From Melampsora larici-populina 98AG31 (taxonomy: Eukaryota > Basidiomycota > Pucciniomycetes > Pucciniales > Melampsoraceae), in the NCBI RefSeq assembly GCF_000204055.1, contig NW_006768767.1, positions 550,551 through 614,550 on the forward strand: a DNA stretch of 64,000 nucleotides, written 5' to 3'. Within the stretch, counting starts at the first letter, position 1, and every line of letters begins with the position of its first letter. A program made the translations under genes and the position numbers. This document shows, one piece after another, positions 34,343 to 46,466 of the stretch. The notes under the pieces were generated by a model. It saw only the letters and a program-made list of their open reading frames with translations. It ran no database searches and was not told the DNA's origin.

Positions 34343-35408
34343 AATATAGATAGCCTGTACCAAAACCTGTACTGGAGTTGAGCTATGTGAAGTCCATTGC
34401 CACCTATACCAAGTCACGAGGGTCATGTCCCAGCTTCTCTCATTCACTTGACTAGGATAAGCTTGAAAAACCAGTGGTGCACAAAAAAAAAGTGTGAGAT
34501 GAGGAGGATTCACAACAACTCTGATCTATGTAGAGGTCTTTTTATATTACAAGCCCTTTTTCGACTTCTCCCAAATCACTCGTTGGGACGTGTGCATTCT
34601 ATCTAAAAAAATTAACTTTTGCAATTGTTTGTTTTTCTTTTACAATGTCTATTGGGTCTTTTATCATATATAGTACCATTGATTTTGAGTCATGTCGAGC
34701 TACATCGAGATCAGTTTCAACCACGTTCAAACTAAACAATATATATATATGGGATGTTTGTAACAATACATGACTATTTCTTTTACTCGAAATCAGACTA
34801 AGACTTCCCAGAAAACCTTGTTAAGGTCTGTTCAGGTATGGTTAGCGTATCTGTAGGCTGGAAAGCGAGCTGTCATGAAAATGTGATATCAACCATTGAA
34901 GATCAATGCGTAAAGATCCTGATGAGACCTGATGATGTTATGTTCCATGGATTCAGAAGGTGAGAATGGTTAACTCGCAGTTTATGCATCATTTTCACAT
35001 TTACCATTCCCTTGTGTTTAAAAATCTATGAGTAAAAGCTATAGGCCTTTCCCTGGTTGAGTCTTTGCATTCTCACTTTAATTCTGAGAGCTTTTTGTGT
35101 GTTCCAACTGTTCTACATAAACAAGAAGAGTGGACTCCACATGTACAAGTTATACACAAGGAAGCCACCAGAAGTCTACCGAGGTACAGGTTGGTGTGAT
35201 ATACGGTGGCGTTTAGGTCATTATTGCCCGGAGATGCTTTCACCCAAATCCAACAATACTCCAATTCTCTGAACAAAACATTCACTCCCCAAGATAATGT
35301 TTACCAACATTTCATACCTCTTGAGTTACGTTTGGTAGCCCTTACAAAAGCTAGTTTGACTTTTCTTCAGTTCATTTCTAGTTTCAGAGCCATCAATTTG
35401 TTCCTTTC

Positions 35409-35720
35409 ATTAAAACCACTTTGATTGTCCAGAGATTCAATCAAATCTTGGCTTGATCCTTCATTGAAAAAATAACATTAAAACCACTTTGATTGTCCAG
35501 AGATTCAATCAAATCTTGGCTTGATCCTTCATTGAAAAAATAAAACTTTCACAAAACTTAAACCAAAGTCTAACTGAACAAAAGATTATATGAGCTGATA
35601 AGATGCGTAACAATACGCGTAGGACTTCAACCAAAGTCTAACTAAACAAAAGATTATATGAGCTGATAAGATGCGTAACAATACGCGTAGGACTTCAACC
35701 AAAGTCTAACTAAACAAAAG
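35409..35720. repeat. Two adjacent tandem repeats, both of 68-bp period
   Basis: The first (35409-35544) is two near-identical copies of a unit containing ACCACTTTGATTGTCCAGAG. The second (35563-35720) is two full copies and a partial third of an unrelated unit containing CCAAAGTCTAACTAAACAAA and GATGCGTAACAATACGCG. Measured starts: 35416 and 35484; 35563, 35631 and 35699. Confidence 0.85.
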
Positions 35721-36829
35721 ATCATCTGTTGGATACTTGGTGGGAAACAACCAACTATTAGTCAGTTCAATTAAATATCTTATAGGTTCAGGATAAAGGA
35801 TATGTTAGTTGGTGTAGTTATCGAAAGCTCAATAACAATCTTTGGCAACAATGAAAGAGCACGGGTCTGACATCATAACAGATGACATAAAGGAATACAC
35901 CAACATAAGTTCAAAGTACGTTATTGATTAATTAGTGAAATTCTACTTACTCTTTTCAAAGATAGGAAAGAGAAGCAAGTTTGAGTGATTCAAAGGTATA
36001 CGTATAATATTGAATTCTTCATTTTTTCTTGTTGGGGTAGGTTATAATGCTGCACCTTTCTTTTCTCTTCTCATATTTCTTTTCTTTTCAACTACTTAAT
36101 ACTCTAATCCTAAATTTGTTTTAATAAGGACTCCTCTCTATTTTTATCAATTGGACATTTCAGCATCAAAGAATTCAGTAGATTATGATTGAAGAGGGAA
36201 CATGAACATAAAATGGACCAAAAGAATCAACAAATGTGATTTTAAGTGATCTTGAAGAAAGTTTAAAAAGTCTACGCAGTTTTCCAAAAAAAGCTGATAT
36301 CAATCCGAAGATGTAAAACAGAGTGAAGTTAGAGAAGTCTCAATTGGAGAAATTTCAGCTCATGGCAAATCGTCTATGGATGCTTTTTGCGTTTTGGGGA
36401 AATGTAACTACAATGCGGAAGTTGGAACGTGCTGATTCTTTGAAGAAAGAAGAAAGAGCTATTCACACGCGTTTTTGTGTAGATGGATTTTGTGCTCAGC
36501 AATTTACGCCACATTGACCATGTTATTTTTTTGAACTTTTTCTACATGAGTAAAAAGGCCGTAGAAAGCAGAGATAAGAATCCACTTTTCAGACCTGCTG
36601 TGGTTCCTTTTTTTTCAATCTTGATTGGCTTCTAAAAACGTAAAGTACGTATACAAATAGAAGTAGAAAAGATGACAGGCAAAACATGTGAAGCAGAAGA
36701 GGGCCTGCATTTTTTTAAGCGTACAATACAAAATATATATTGTAAAAGTTGACTCCTCATTTGATTTGTGTGATTTCACCCTGCTTTTTTACCAAATGGG
36801 GTGTTAAAAGCGGCTGTGAAAATGCCTTA

Positions 36830-37760
36830 GGATAATCAAGGCTGTAGTGTACAAACTATGCTTGATCAAATCAAGTTTTTCTTGTGAAAAGTCAGATTAC
36901 AACCTCTAAAGCTAACTCGCTTTCCTCATCGATTGATTTGCACAAAATCAATCTGTCTATCCATCGGGACAGTACTTAATCTGTGATCCTTGTTCCATTT
37001 GATGAGTCTGAAGGGAGTCCTATTGTCACATATTCTCATCTCTTCCAATGACATGCTTTAATCATCGAAGTGGCCGGAAGCAAGATTTGCACCTGAATCA
37101 GCTCTTGTCCCGTGGCAAGAAACATATGACCAAACAAAAAGCAGCATCTCAGGATTCTCCTTCTTGACATCATTATTGATATGCATCACTCAAGATCCCC
37201 TTGAGTTTACAGAGGCTTGATGTTCAAGAATTTTTCATCCTAATCGAGCAAAAAAACAAAGGCGCCTGTTTTACACACTACTCAGCGGCCTAACTTAAGC
37301 TACGCGCGTGTCATGAAAGTGAGTTAGTAACCTTTCAGTTTTTCAATATGTAATTTGAGCCCTCAAAATTCAATGGCCAAATTTTCAAACTCTACGTAGT
37401 ATCTTTGATTTCAAAAGCAGAACAGTTTGTGCATTACAGCTTGGATTATCCTGCGTAAAACATGTAGGTCACAACACCCAAAGGCCAATTTTACGGCTGT
37501 TTTTAACGCTCAACGTGGCATAAAAAGCGGGGTACTGTCAAATCAAATGAATCAAACCGGAACAATATTCGCCCTTTTTTGCTTGAATAGTCTTGTCTCG
37601 CGGCAAGTCAAACAAAACCCAAACAAAAGCAGCATCTCAACAGATGATATTTTTTTACGTCGTGATTAATAAGGATCACTAGAGATCCCTTTAAGTATAC
37701 ATAGGCTCAGTGTTCATCGTCTTTTCATCATAATCAAAGGCACCGGTATTACACAATCTG
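36830..37760. repeat. Dispersed element with inverted arms, copy 1
   Basis: The left arm (36830-36930, GTAGTGTACAAACTATGCTT) and the right arm (37330-37470) are inverted relative to each other. The right arm region matches the opposite strand of 49470-49990 (shared GTCACAACACCCAAAGGC and ATGACACGCGCGTAG). The stretch 37080-37340 is also imperfectly repeated at 37585-37770 (CTTGTCYCGYGGCAAG, AAAAGCAGCATCTCA). Confidence 0.6.
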
Positions 37761-37834
37761 CTAGACGCGTGTGATCTGTTCGGGCTGAATTTTTTCTGAT
37801 CAAAAACAATCATATACGGAGCAGCTTTTCACTA

Positions 37835-38460
37835 TGAGATACAATCCATACACATTGAGTTTTTATTCCTTCTCTGCGGTTCACTGGCTGACTGCATTCT
37901 ATCTCTTTCTTTGGCTTTTTTGTTGACTTTTCAGTGTTGCCTCTTGATTGGAGCACAGTGTCTTCTTGTTCATATATTTGCATCACTAGGTAGAGCTTTC
38001 ATTTTGTGATTATATTGAATCAACCTGCATACCTTGTTCATCCTCTCTGTCTTTGCGGTACACTGGCTGACTTGATTTTCTTGTGTTATTTGTTATAGAT
38101 TTTTGTCCATCACCTGTTGATCGAGGTCCATTTCCTTCTTGTTCCAATAATTACATCACTCGGTAGCTATTTCATCTTGAGATAATATTGAATCAACCTT
38201 CAATATTTGTTCTTCCTCTCTGTGGTACACAGGCTGACGGTAATCTATCTCTTTTTTTGGCCGTATTTGTTATAGCTATCCGTCCATCACCCATTGAGCA
38301 AGGTCCGATTTATTTTAGTCCAGATACCTACCTCCCTAGGTAGCAAATTCAGTGTAAGATTTTATCCACTCAACTTTCAATCTTTGTTTCTCTTCTCTGC
38401 GGAAAATTATCTGACCATATTCCCTCTCTTTTGTTGATCTTGTTTGTTATAGCTTTTATA
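37835..38460. repeat. Four imperfect ~175-bp tandem repeats upstream of a family A gene
   Basis: Each copy has a pyrimidine-rich TTCCTCTCTGYGGTACACTG-like block, a CTGAC box (near 37888, 38067, 38234 and 38410), ATCTCTTT, then TTTGTTATAG in copies 2 to 4 and TTGAATCAACCT-like sequence. The last copy ends 12 bp before the ATG at 38472. TTTGTTATAG resembles a 3' splice site. Confidence 0.75.
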
Positions 38461-38471
38461 TCATTTCTGCC

Positions 38472-38996
38472 ATGCGCCTAACTATCAATGGTGATGTCTT
38501 TGGAGACGTTGTACTCAATGGAGTTAACTCCCAAATAGTTGGAAATCAGGCTGCTCGAATCCTTCAAAGACGACCAATACTTGAGCCGGCTCGAGTGCTT
38601 AGAAGACGCCAAGTTCCTCAACCGGTTCTCCCTGCCCCTGCTCGAGTACTTCGAAGGCGTCGCATTCCTCAAGCCGCGCGCCCTCAGCCTCCTCGAGAGC
38701 TTCGGAGACGTCCAGTCCCCCAAAACCCAAGGCGTTACAGTTGTGTTCCAATCCCATCCCATCAGGAGGATCCTATCTTTTGGGACAAAGTCTTCAAGCT
38801 ACCGCATGACTTCCTCCAATACATTTCGCCAACTTGTGACCTCCGTGATCATTTCACCACATGCCGGATTCTTCGGGACATCATCCTTTATTTCAATCCA
38901 GGCTATCAACTGCCGCTCAATGCGCGGAAGTCCGAGCTCATCAAAACGTTTCAAGATCTTGTGATATGTCAGTATGGAAAGGTGTACGGGTTTTGA
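38472..38996 (+). CDS. Family A-related protein, copy 3, with Arg-rich repeats
   Basis: Single-exon frame of 174 aa. An Arg/Pro-rich segment at residues 30-90 repeats PARVLRRRxxPQ (variants ILEPARVLRRR, APARVLRRRRIPQ, PPRELRRRPVPQ) about every 18-20 residues. The C-terminal about 70 residues, VFKLPHDFLQYIS, then CRILRDIILYFNPGYQLP and LIKTFQDLV, match the pattern of family A (LP..hLDYh, then a helix with AF.PH, then hF.EhV). The similarity is weaker than between copies 1 and 2. The basic repeat suggests nucleic-acid or acidic-partner binding (inference). It lies directly after a four-copy tandem repeat. Confidence 0.6.
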   Translation: MRLTINGDVFGDVVLNGVNSQIVGNQAARILQRRPILEPARVLRRRQVPQPVLPAPARVLRRRRIPQAARPQPPRELRRRPVPQNPRRYSCVPIPSHQEDPIFWDKVFKLPHDFLQYISPTCDLRDHFTTCRILRDIILYFNPGYQLPLNARKSELIKTFQDLVICQYGKVYGF

Positions 38997-40607
38997 AAAT
39001 TGTATGTCTTTCACCTCCCCAAACATCATGAATAAAATATGCTCAAGTAGCATTGGTGATGACTTTTTTTTGTATCCAGGCTTGGGAGCAAGTAAAATAG
39101 GATTGTGCTTGTCTGGGATTGCTTGGGAAACTGTGTGATCCCTGTGATAGTATGCTCAAGATCAATAGTTTGTTACGCTATACCATATGGAGTGATGATA
39201 ATTAACCTGTCACATACTGTTCATTTGTCGTATTTGATTCCTTGTGCTTGATACATCACGCGTATTAAGTAATGATATGTCTTCAAGATAAGTATGCTTG
39301 TGTTTTGATGTGTTTTGAATTGTTGTTCAATTTGATTTCATCACTCTCAACAGGTGTATAATTTTCCAAGCGTTTCATAATGGCATCACATGCACCATTT
39401 CAAATCGGGACAACACTTGTATGTAATTTGTTAAGTATGAAATGTCCCTCTCCATATTCTGGAGTTCCTTCTCGATTTTTCCTTGATATGAAGTCCCTTG
39501 GAAAACAATCAACTGTATCTCACACTTGGTACAATAGACTGCTGTAATGAGTAATCCTACCAAGAAAATCTACTGAACACAAGAGGTATCGATGGATGTT
39601 GTGTATGGTCTAATGAAGATTTTCTTGTTATATGTAATGCTTGTTATTTTCAGGTATTTGTCTTATCTTTTGACTCCGAGAACTAGGATATATAGATCAG
39701 ATCTGTAAAATTGTGTTGTGTGCTCATTTCAATGGTCTTCACGAGGTCCTTGAGAATGGTAGCGTAGTTGTCAGAGTTGAACATTGATGGAAGGCGCTTA
39801 AGCACAGGACATACAAAGATGCATTGGGCCTCATCTGTGTTTTCATTTTCTTTGATAGTGATCTCACCTGTTTGTTTTCTTTCATAGTGATCTTACTTGT
39901 CTACTTTTATAGTTCTTTCCCTGGTCTAAAGAATCATGCTTATCATCTTTCGCTGAATCATATGAATTAAGTCAATAAGGTTGGAACTCAAAATTGTCTC
40001 ACTGATACAATTAATATAATCTCATCTGTCGCAGTTCTCCTAAAGAACATCACCATGGTATCTCTGAAGAAAAATCAAAGCTTCAACTTGTTGGTTTCAA
40101 ATCACAAATTCCAATACTCTTACTGTCTTTGTGGGTAAATTCAAAAATCTTGTTTGTGAACCGGCTCTATCTTTTAACACGGAAGAGAACGTACATGCAG
40201 TGGTAGTCCCTTCCTCTTACTCGTGAAGGTGTTGTAAATTGTTTCCTTTATCATGAAGGACAAAATGGTTTGACCTGTATAGCTATCAAGGAAGTCAATG
40301 GAGTTGAAGCTCACAAGCTGAGTGCTCATCAATGAATAGCTCTTCTTGTATAGCCCGCTTGAATTGCACACCCTCAACAACAGATGCATGCTGAGTATGA
40401 TGGGAAATTGCCTTTGAAATTCACAAAACACAAAACACTCACCCCTTTGTTCAATTGTCTGATCTTTGACTGCGTTTGACTGCGTTTGACTTCATACTTT
40501 AATGATATTGAAAGCAGTAGCTACCTCCCATCAAATTCTTTTATCTCGTTCATAAATCATTGATCGTATATCCTTTTCATATCTTTCCTTGAGTTTTTGG
40601 TCAATAA
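38997..40607. other. Intergenic, nothing recognised
   Basis: Short frames only. No repeats of the families described here were noticed. Confidence 0.4.
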
Positions 40608-41896
40608 ATGTCTTTTGAATATCCACCCTCAGTCAGTAAATTTTCTAAACCCATTCCTCCACGACTTCGATCTTATGGAGCAAAATTTCCAAGCTCAAGT
40701 ACTACAAATGGGATCAACTCTTCCAATAATCTTGTGTGTTCAAATTGTGAAGACTTCAATGCATGTGTCACCGAAATCTTCCAGCGTCTAGGATACATAG
40801 AAAGACACTTACACGAGAACTTTCAAGATTCAATAGACAAGTATGACCAGCTGCAGGCAGAGGTTGAAAAACTCTGGAACGCGAAGAAACAGGATAGGCA
40901 TACAATACATCAACCATTAAGACGATTGCGGGATGAATTCGATTCAAGCGCTCAAGCTTTGGAAGATTGTAGGGATGGTTTGCAAACCACACGTCATCTT
41001 CTTCAAGAGAAGGTACACGGGCTGAAAGGTTAGTTATTTGTGCTCCTCAGCATCAATAAGAGTCACACAAAGCCTGAATGTATCACATACATTGGTCAGT
41101 TTTACTTGAAAGTACTTCAAAAAACTTCAGAGATATGTTGCAAAAACATGAAGATTTGGAAAATACGCAAACAACATCCTTAAAGTATCTGATTTCCACC
41201 ACTAGAGGTGAAATTGTGAAGCTTTTGCAAACAGGGACAAGTCAGTATATTGGACATTTACAGCTTGGTTGATACTAGCGCTTATGGTCTCGGATTTGGT
41301 CAGATGAACTGCATGAAGCAAGATGTCTACGAGTTTCATGTGAAAACGAAGTTTACAATGCTAAAACGGAGCTCCAAGAATTCCAGCAGGAGGCCCGAGG
41401 TAGGTTTTTTCTACTTTGATGAGCGGCATATTGAGAATATATATTGCTTTATTGACCTGCTCCTGGTTTATATCAGAGGAGCGAATTAGAGCAGCCATAA
41501 ATCATGAGCAGGCTTATGAAAAATGTGACGAGGCTTTAGCCACTCTATCCAGTGCAATGGAAGATTTTGAAGGAAAGACATACATCAGGATAAGTGAGCT
41601 AATTTTCAAGTCCACATCCAACATTATGCTAATATATTCCTGACGTGTATCAACTACTAGAGAAGCGTATTTTGAAAAATGTGGATCTTGCATATGTGGC
41701 CAGTCCCAAGATCGAGAGCTCAAGAGGTTTGGTGACCAATAGAATAGGAGGCAAGTGCTTAATTTTCATACACTGTAGTATTCTCATCCTTCTATGCATA
41801 TCAATAGGTGTTTGGGGGTCACTGTTGGTATGTTTTAGAAGTAGCCCTGGAAGATATCCGCTGTACCTTGGTACAGCTAGCAGTAAATTCATATAA
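40608..41896 (+). CDS. Coiled-coil protein with C-terminal membrane helix
   Basis: Five exons (40608-41028, 41100-41240, 41304-41399, 41477-41593, 41661-41896), all introns phase 1, give 336 aa. The N-terminus (about 45 residues) is Ser/Pro-rich, followed by a CSNCEDFNAC pair of Cys. Long heptad-bearing helices follow: RHLHENFQDSIDKYDQLQAE, DEFDSSAQALEDCRDGLQTT, LQKHEDLENTQTTSLKYLIS and NAKTELQEFQQEAR. Near the C-terminus is a hydrophobic helix CLIFIHCSILILLCISIGVW. A membrane-anchored coiled-coil topology (N-terminus cytoplasmic) is inferred. No family recognised. Confidence 0.65.
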
Positions 41897-43046
41897 CATT
41901 AGTCATTGCCCATGATGTTGTTTGGATTTGAGCAATTTCCATCCGCTATTAAATTCCTCATGATACAGTATACTTGTACATTGGATGATCTTTCATTGTT
42001 ATTCCCAGAGTATGACCATGATGTTTCAGTGAGCTGTGGCCAATTGTTTGTTTGACGTTGAAGTGATTGTGATGATTGACGTCTTGATGATATTGTGTCT
42101 CAGTCTGAGGGAAGATTGTGGGTAAGCGTCAAAGTGGGTATTTGGGGTGCGGCTTTCAGTATGTTGTGTAACTCAAGTCAAGAGAACAGAGATCGTGATG
42201 CCCCATCCTGAAAGCCTCCGGTGCGGTGCGCACTGACCTAGCGAAGGAATGATCATCAAAAAGTGAAAGCCAAATGAGATCGAGTTAAGTAAATCGTACG
42301 ATCTCAGGATTTAAAGAGGCAATGGAGCCAGGCTATCTCAATCGTGATGGGATGATAATCACCAAAGTAATCTCTCTTCTGCTTGGCTTGGATTGGCCTC
42401 CACCTATTATTCTAATGTGGCACTAGTTTGCCCTCTCTCCGAGACACCACAGCTGGGCTCTTTCTAGCAACAAATGAGTTGTGACTGTTAGCGCTATTTG
42501 AGGGGGTCAGGTCGAGATAATCTACGTTGAAGTTCGTGAATTTACGGCTTGTGATTCAAATTTTGTGAACAGACCTGCGGAAGGAATAATTCCCAAAACA
42601 ATAATATTACGCAATGAAGCCAGGGTCCCTCAATCAAGATGAGGGATAATCATAGAGGTAATCTTGCTTGCGCTTAGCTTGGCTGGGATTGCACCCATGA
42701 TTCTTATGTGGCACTAGCTCGTGCCCTTTGTCCTAGACAACTGTTCCGGGTTTTTTCTACAACTAATTGAGTTGTGACTGTGAACACTCTTCAGAGGTGT
42801 TAATTCAAGATGATCTACAGTGTCACGATTTTAATTTAAGGAAAATGCTTACTTGCAATTGAAATTTTGGCAAAGCTTTTTTACGGCTAGGATAATCTCC
42901 TTTTGTGGTTGTGCCGTTGAGAGAATTTTTTGTCGTAAATTTCCCAACTTGACATCCCTTTCAAAATAGAAATCCTCAATTTTCCATTCCAATATCTCTT
43001 GATCCGTCAAACCAAAAAACCTAATAATCTAGCAATTTATCTCCCA
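41897..43046. other. Intergenic with an imperfect internal duplication
   Basis: No gene. The stretch about 42240-42545 is imperfectly repeated at about 42570-42830; shared blocks include GTGGCACTAG, ATGAGTTGTGACTGTTAGCG-like and AGGTAATCTTGCTTGCGCTT-like sequence. Confidence 0.45.
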
Positions 43047-43673
43047 ATGATGATCAAAATCACAATAGAGATGGACCTTGGTAAACTTAACTCAGAAGGC
43101 GTGCTACCAATTTCTACATCTTGTCACAACTTTGATCCCGCTAAAGATTCTCACATCCCCCAAAACATGGAAAAGACTTGTGAGTAATGTGTATTCTTTT
43201 AAATCACATAGTGCTAGTGTATACTAAAGTCCAGATGATTCAGCTCCAGGTGGTGTCGAACACAATGATCCCGACCAAGAAAACAATGTCAATGATGAAA
43301 ACAACGTCAACAAAGAAACAAAAGTCAATGAAGAGAACAATGTGAACTCAGTAAATAACACCGATCAAGAAAATTATCCGGGGGAAGTGATCCTGGCTGA
43401 CAAAAGGTTAACGTGGTATCAGTTTGGTGAAAGTGAAATGCAAGAAAGCACATCTGGTACATGTTAGTTATGCCTATCCAAGCTTCATCTTTCCCATGAG
43501 TGGTACCCCACTGAAACTGTTTTCTCTCAGGGGAATCACCTTTCATCGAGGACCATGTCCACCATCAAATTAAATCTCCTGAAAGCCATGACAATCAGAT
43601 CAAACGAATCAATAAGCGTCAATTGCTCCCAAACCAACAAGCGGCAGGATCTAACAAGCGCCGACACCACTGA
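43047..43673 (+). CDS. Asn/Glu-rich hypothetical protein with basic C-terminus
   Basis: Three exons (43047-43179, 43244-43456, 43531-43673) with phase-1 introns give 162 aa. A short Asn-rich repeat occurs four times as (D/E)ENNVN-like hexads: NNVNDENNVNKETKVNEENN. Then comes ENYPGEVILADKRLTWYQFG, and the protein ends with IKRINKRQLLPNQ and SNKRRHH, a possible nuclear signal. There is no membrane segment or known domain. The start is the first ATG of a frame open further upstream; ATG 43068 is an alternative. Confidence 0.55.
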
Positions 43674-44955
43674 TTCTTATCGCAACTAACTTACTAGACT
43701 CATTCTACTTGTCCCTGCACTGGTTTGATGACTTCCTTGAAAAACTTGAGTTAATTACATGGATTCTTTGTGCCTGATGATTGTATCCTATCTGTTTCAA
43801 TTGAGCTTGATGTTGTCATTCAATCTGAACGCATTTAAATTACTGAAAGAGTTTCTTCTTTGATTACGTGTCCTAAAAAAAATTCCCATAAAATTATTGT
43901 GAGATCATGGATGCCTATAAAAGATCCTGGTAATCTTGACCAAGATCATAAGCTGGATCAACATTGGGTTTTGAGATTATCATTCAAGTTGTGCCTCAGT
44001 TTTCCTTTGATTCGATGAACTGTCTTGTTACTGGTACTGATACTTGATGCTTCATCTGTAAAAGGAAAGTACACCAGATATTAGCTTGAATGAGTCAATT
44101 TTATCATGAAAAGCTTGGAGAATGAATTCAGGTAGATATAATTTAGTCACCGGTGAATTTAGTCATCAAACCAACCCCTAGCTCAAGAATTTTAGGATTC
44201 TCAGAATGATAGAGATAAGGCAAATTATTTCTCCACACTCAGAGCATATTTTTCCCTTTTGTAAGAATATGGAGCACTGAGTTCATTTTCTCAGTGGTAG
44301 CGTACTTAAATCAGCTGTTGCTGTTGGTGTGGCTTCATGAGTTTCTGATCTCTCCATTTTGGTTTATTCGGATTTAAAAATTGAAAAGGACAAACTAAAC
44401 CAGAGTTAGATCCAATCCAAATTTAAAACTAAATCATCTATTTCCTTTTGAGAAATAGTACAATTGTTTCTCACCCATCAATTGCAGTACTGATTTAAAC
44501 AATCATCTATGTGGGTCTCTTCCTTTAGTGACTTCAACCAAGAACATGTATAATTGTAGTTAGTTTTCTTCAAAATTTGTCTGCAGTGGAATTGATCCAT
44601 TGCTCTATGATCAATTGTTTGAGTCTTTCTAGAAATGTAAATTATGGGGAAGTCTGACTTTCGTATAAGAGGATCTTTTGATTGATGGACTACAACTTTT
44701 CAAAAGATCCACCAAATGTGAAAAAGAAGAACATGTAAATTGGTTAAACAAATAAGTGATTATGTTACTTCTAAATGACTAGTTATGAACAGAGCACAAT
44801 AAAGAGACAATGCAGTTTATAGGAAAGACCGATTCACAACTTGCTCTATCAATTACGTGTAGATTCATGTTATCATATGAATCCTTTTTGACACAAAACA
44901 GAACTAATTTATGTTTTGCTTCTCTCTTACACTAAAAAAAGGCTTAGCCCTTACC
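43674..44955. other. Intergenic, nothing recognised
   Basis: AT-rich sequence with short motif-free frames. Confidence 0.4.
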
Positions 44956-46466
44956 TCACTTTGAATTTTTTTGATTGTAATCATATCTACGGCGTGTTTC
45001 TGCAACAGACAAAACTTCATAGGCCTCCCTAATCTGATAAGCAAGAGAAGATAAAATAAACATAATGTCTCAACAAGCAGGGAAGAATTGATAAACACTC
45101 ACTTGTTGAAAGGCAACAGTGTCCCCACTTTTATCTGGATGGAAGAGCAAACTACACCGCCAGTAGGCCTTCTTGATTTCGATGTTGTTGGCCATATGTG
45201 AAAGACCTAAGCGCTAAAATTGTAGAATTGCACACAAAGGAAGCAGTGAGACATATGTATTGGACCTCATCAGAAAACAGGAGCAATTACTTCATAAAGA
45301 TCAAGTTTCTTAACAGTTAAGCGGTTGTTTTTGTTGTTTGAACAGCTAGTCTTTGGCTTGGTGGCATGCGCATGGACCCTCGCCAGCCAAAGAAAGTGTT
45401 GATGGTGTTGGTCAATGTGTAGATAGTGGATTGGACTCCATACTTTTTTCAAAGTGGTATGAACATCTTCAAGCTGCCCAAGACAGAGAAAGGCCTCAGC
45501 CAAAAGCAAGTGGATCCCAACCAATGCATGTTTCAAACTTTCTCCAATATCAGTGCCACTTCTTTCCTCTGTTCGACGTACTGCATACCTCAAGAGGCCA
45601 ACAGCATTCCGTGGTTGTCCTTCAAAAAAGTATTGAGTACCATAATTATAAATAAGTTTTAAAGATTCCACTGTTTCTCTCTCATGTTCGTCTTGCAGGA
45701 CACTCAAATCTGTGTTCTTGGTCAATGAGAATTCAGGTGTATCAGCCAATCCTGCAGATACATCCATGAAAGTCTGATGAGTCATGTCGCACTCACCTTT
45801 TGATGAGATAACAGGGGTTGCTGGGCCTTTACCTCAAGATAAAGCCGTGATAAATCCTTAAAAAGTGGATGTGTTATATCAATCGTTAGTAGCCTCTTAG
45901 GACGCCAAGCATCCTCAAGGACTTCGTGAGCTGTGTCCTCTTTCTTCAGGTTCAAGTAGCACCGGGTGAGATCAAGGCAGACTTGGATCATCTTGGTATC
46001 AGGGTATTCTGGAATGCTCTGTGACTTCTGTTCACGATACAGACACAAGAGCAAACGAAAGCGATGGGCAGCTAGCAGGAAGTTGCCATTGCTATATGCT
46101 TTTGATGCTTGAAAATATAGAGGAGGAGATATTTGGGATTCCTGCTGAGAAGCTCAAGGTTTTCAGTACAACGACTGATTATTTGCCCTTCCTGAGGCCA
46201 AGAGAAAGCCCGGAAAAACTGACCTTTGCGTTTTCCTTATAACGCTTGCTTGGATAGCAGGGGTCTGGATCACCAGCAGCCGGTTCGGGGTTCTCTGGTT
46301 TGTTGGGTTCAGCCTGCCGTTTTTTTGGTTTAGATGAAACTACCGGAGGGATTGACGGAGTTTCCACAGGGTCATGTGAATCATTGTCCCTTACAAGGGG
46401 AACATTATCTTGTTGAGTTGGTGAACATCGGTCTCTGGACACTGAGAATATGGTGGAGATGACCAT
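44956..46466 (-). CDS. Helical-repeat protein with C-terminal J domain (DnaJ-type co-chaperone)
   Basis: The three 3' exon segments are firm: one ending at 45291 in KKLDLYE, then 45213-45103, then 45033-44956, all phase 0. Together they encode a J domain: YERLGLSHMANNIEIKKAYW, then LLFHPDKSGD with the HPD motif that stimulates Hsp70 ATPase, then IREAYEVLSVAETRRRYD. It is at the extreme C-terminus, as in DNAJC3/DNAJC7-type proteins. Upstream segments (46466-46224, about 46140-45805, about 45750-45291) encode a Pro/Lys-rich N-terminus and TPR-like helices (YSNGNFLLAAHRFRLLLCLY, YNYGTQYFFEGQPRNAVGLL, LLLAEAFLCLGQLEDVHTTL). The exact splices joining them could not be made phase-consistent. Expected role: recruiting Hsp70 to clients. 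Confidence 0.75.

Larger units (their letters stand above)
34343..37834. other. Intergenic, repeat-bearing
   Basis: No supported gene. It contains 68-bp tandem duplications (35409-35720) and a dispersed element with inverted arms (36830-37760). Confidence 0.4.

Noticed and set aside
38478..38964. Long frames on the other strand and in +1 over the Arg-rich gene
   Set aside because: They are shadows caused by GC-rich repeats; only the 38472 frame ends in the family A-like domain.
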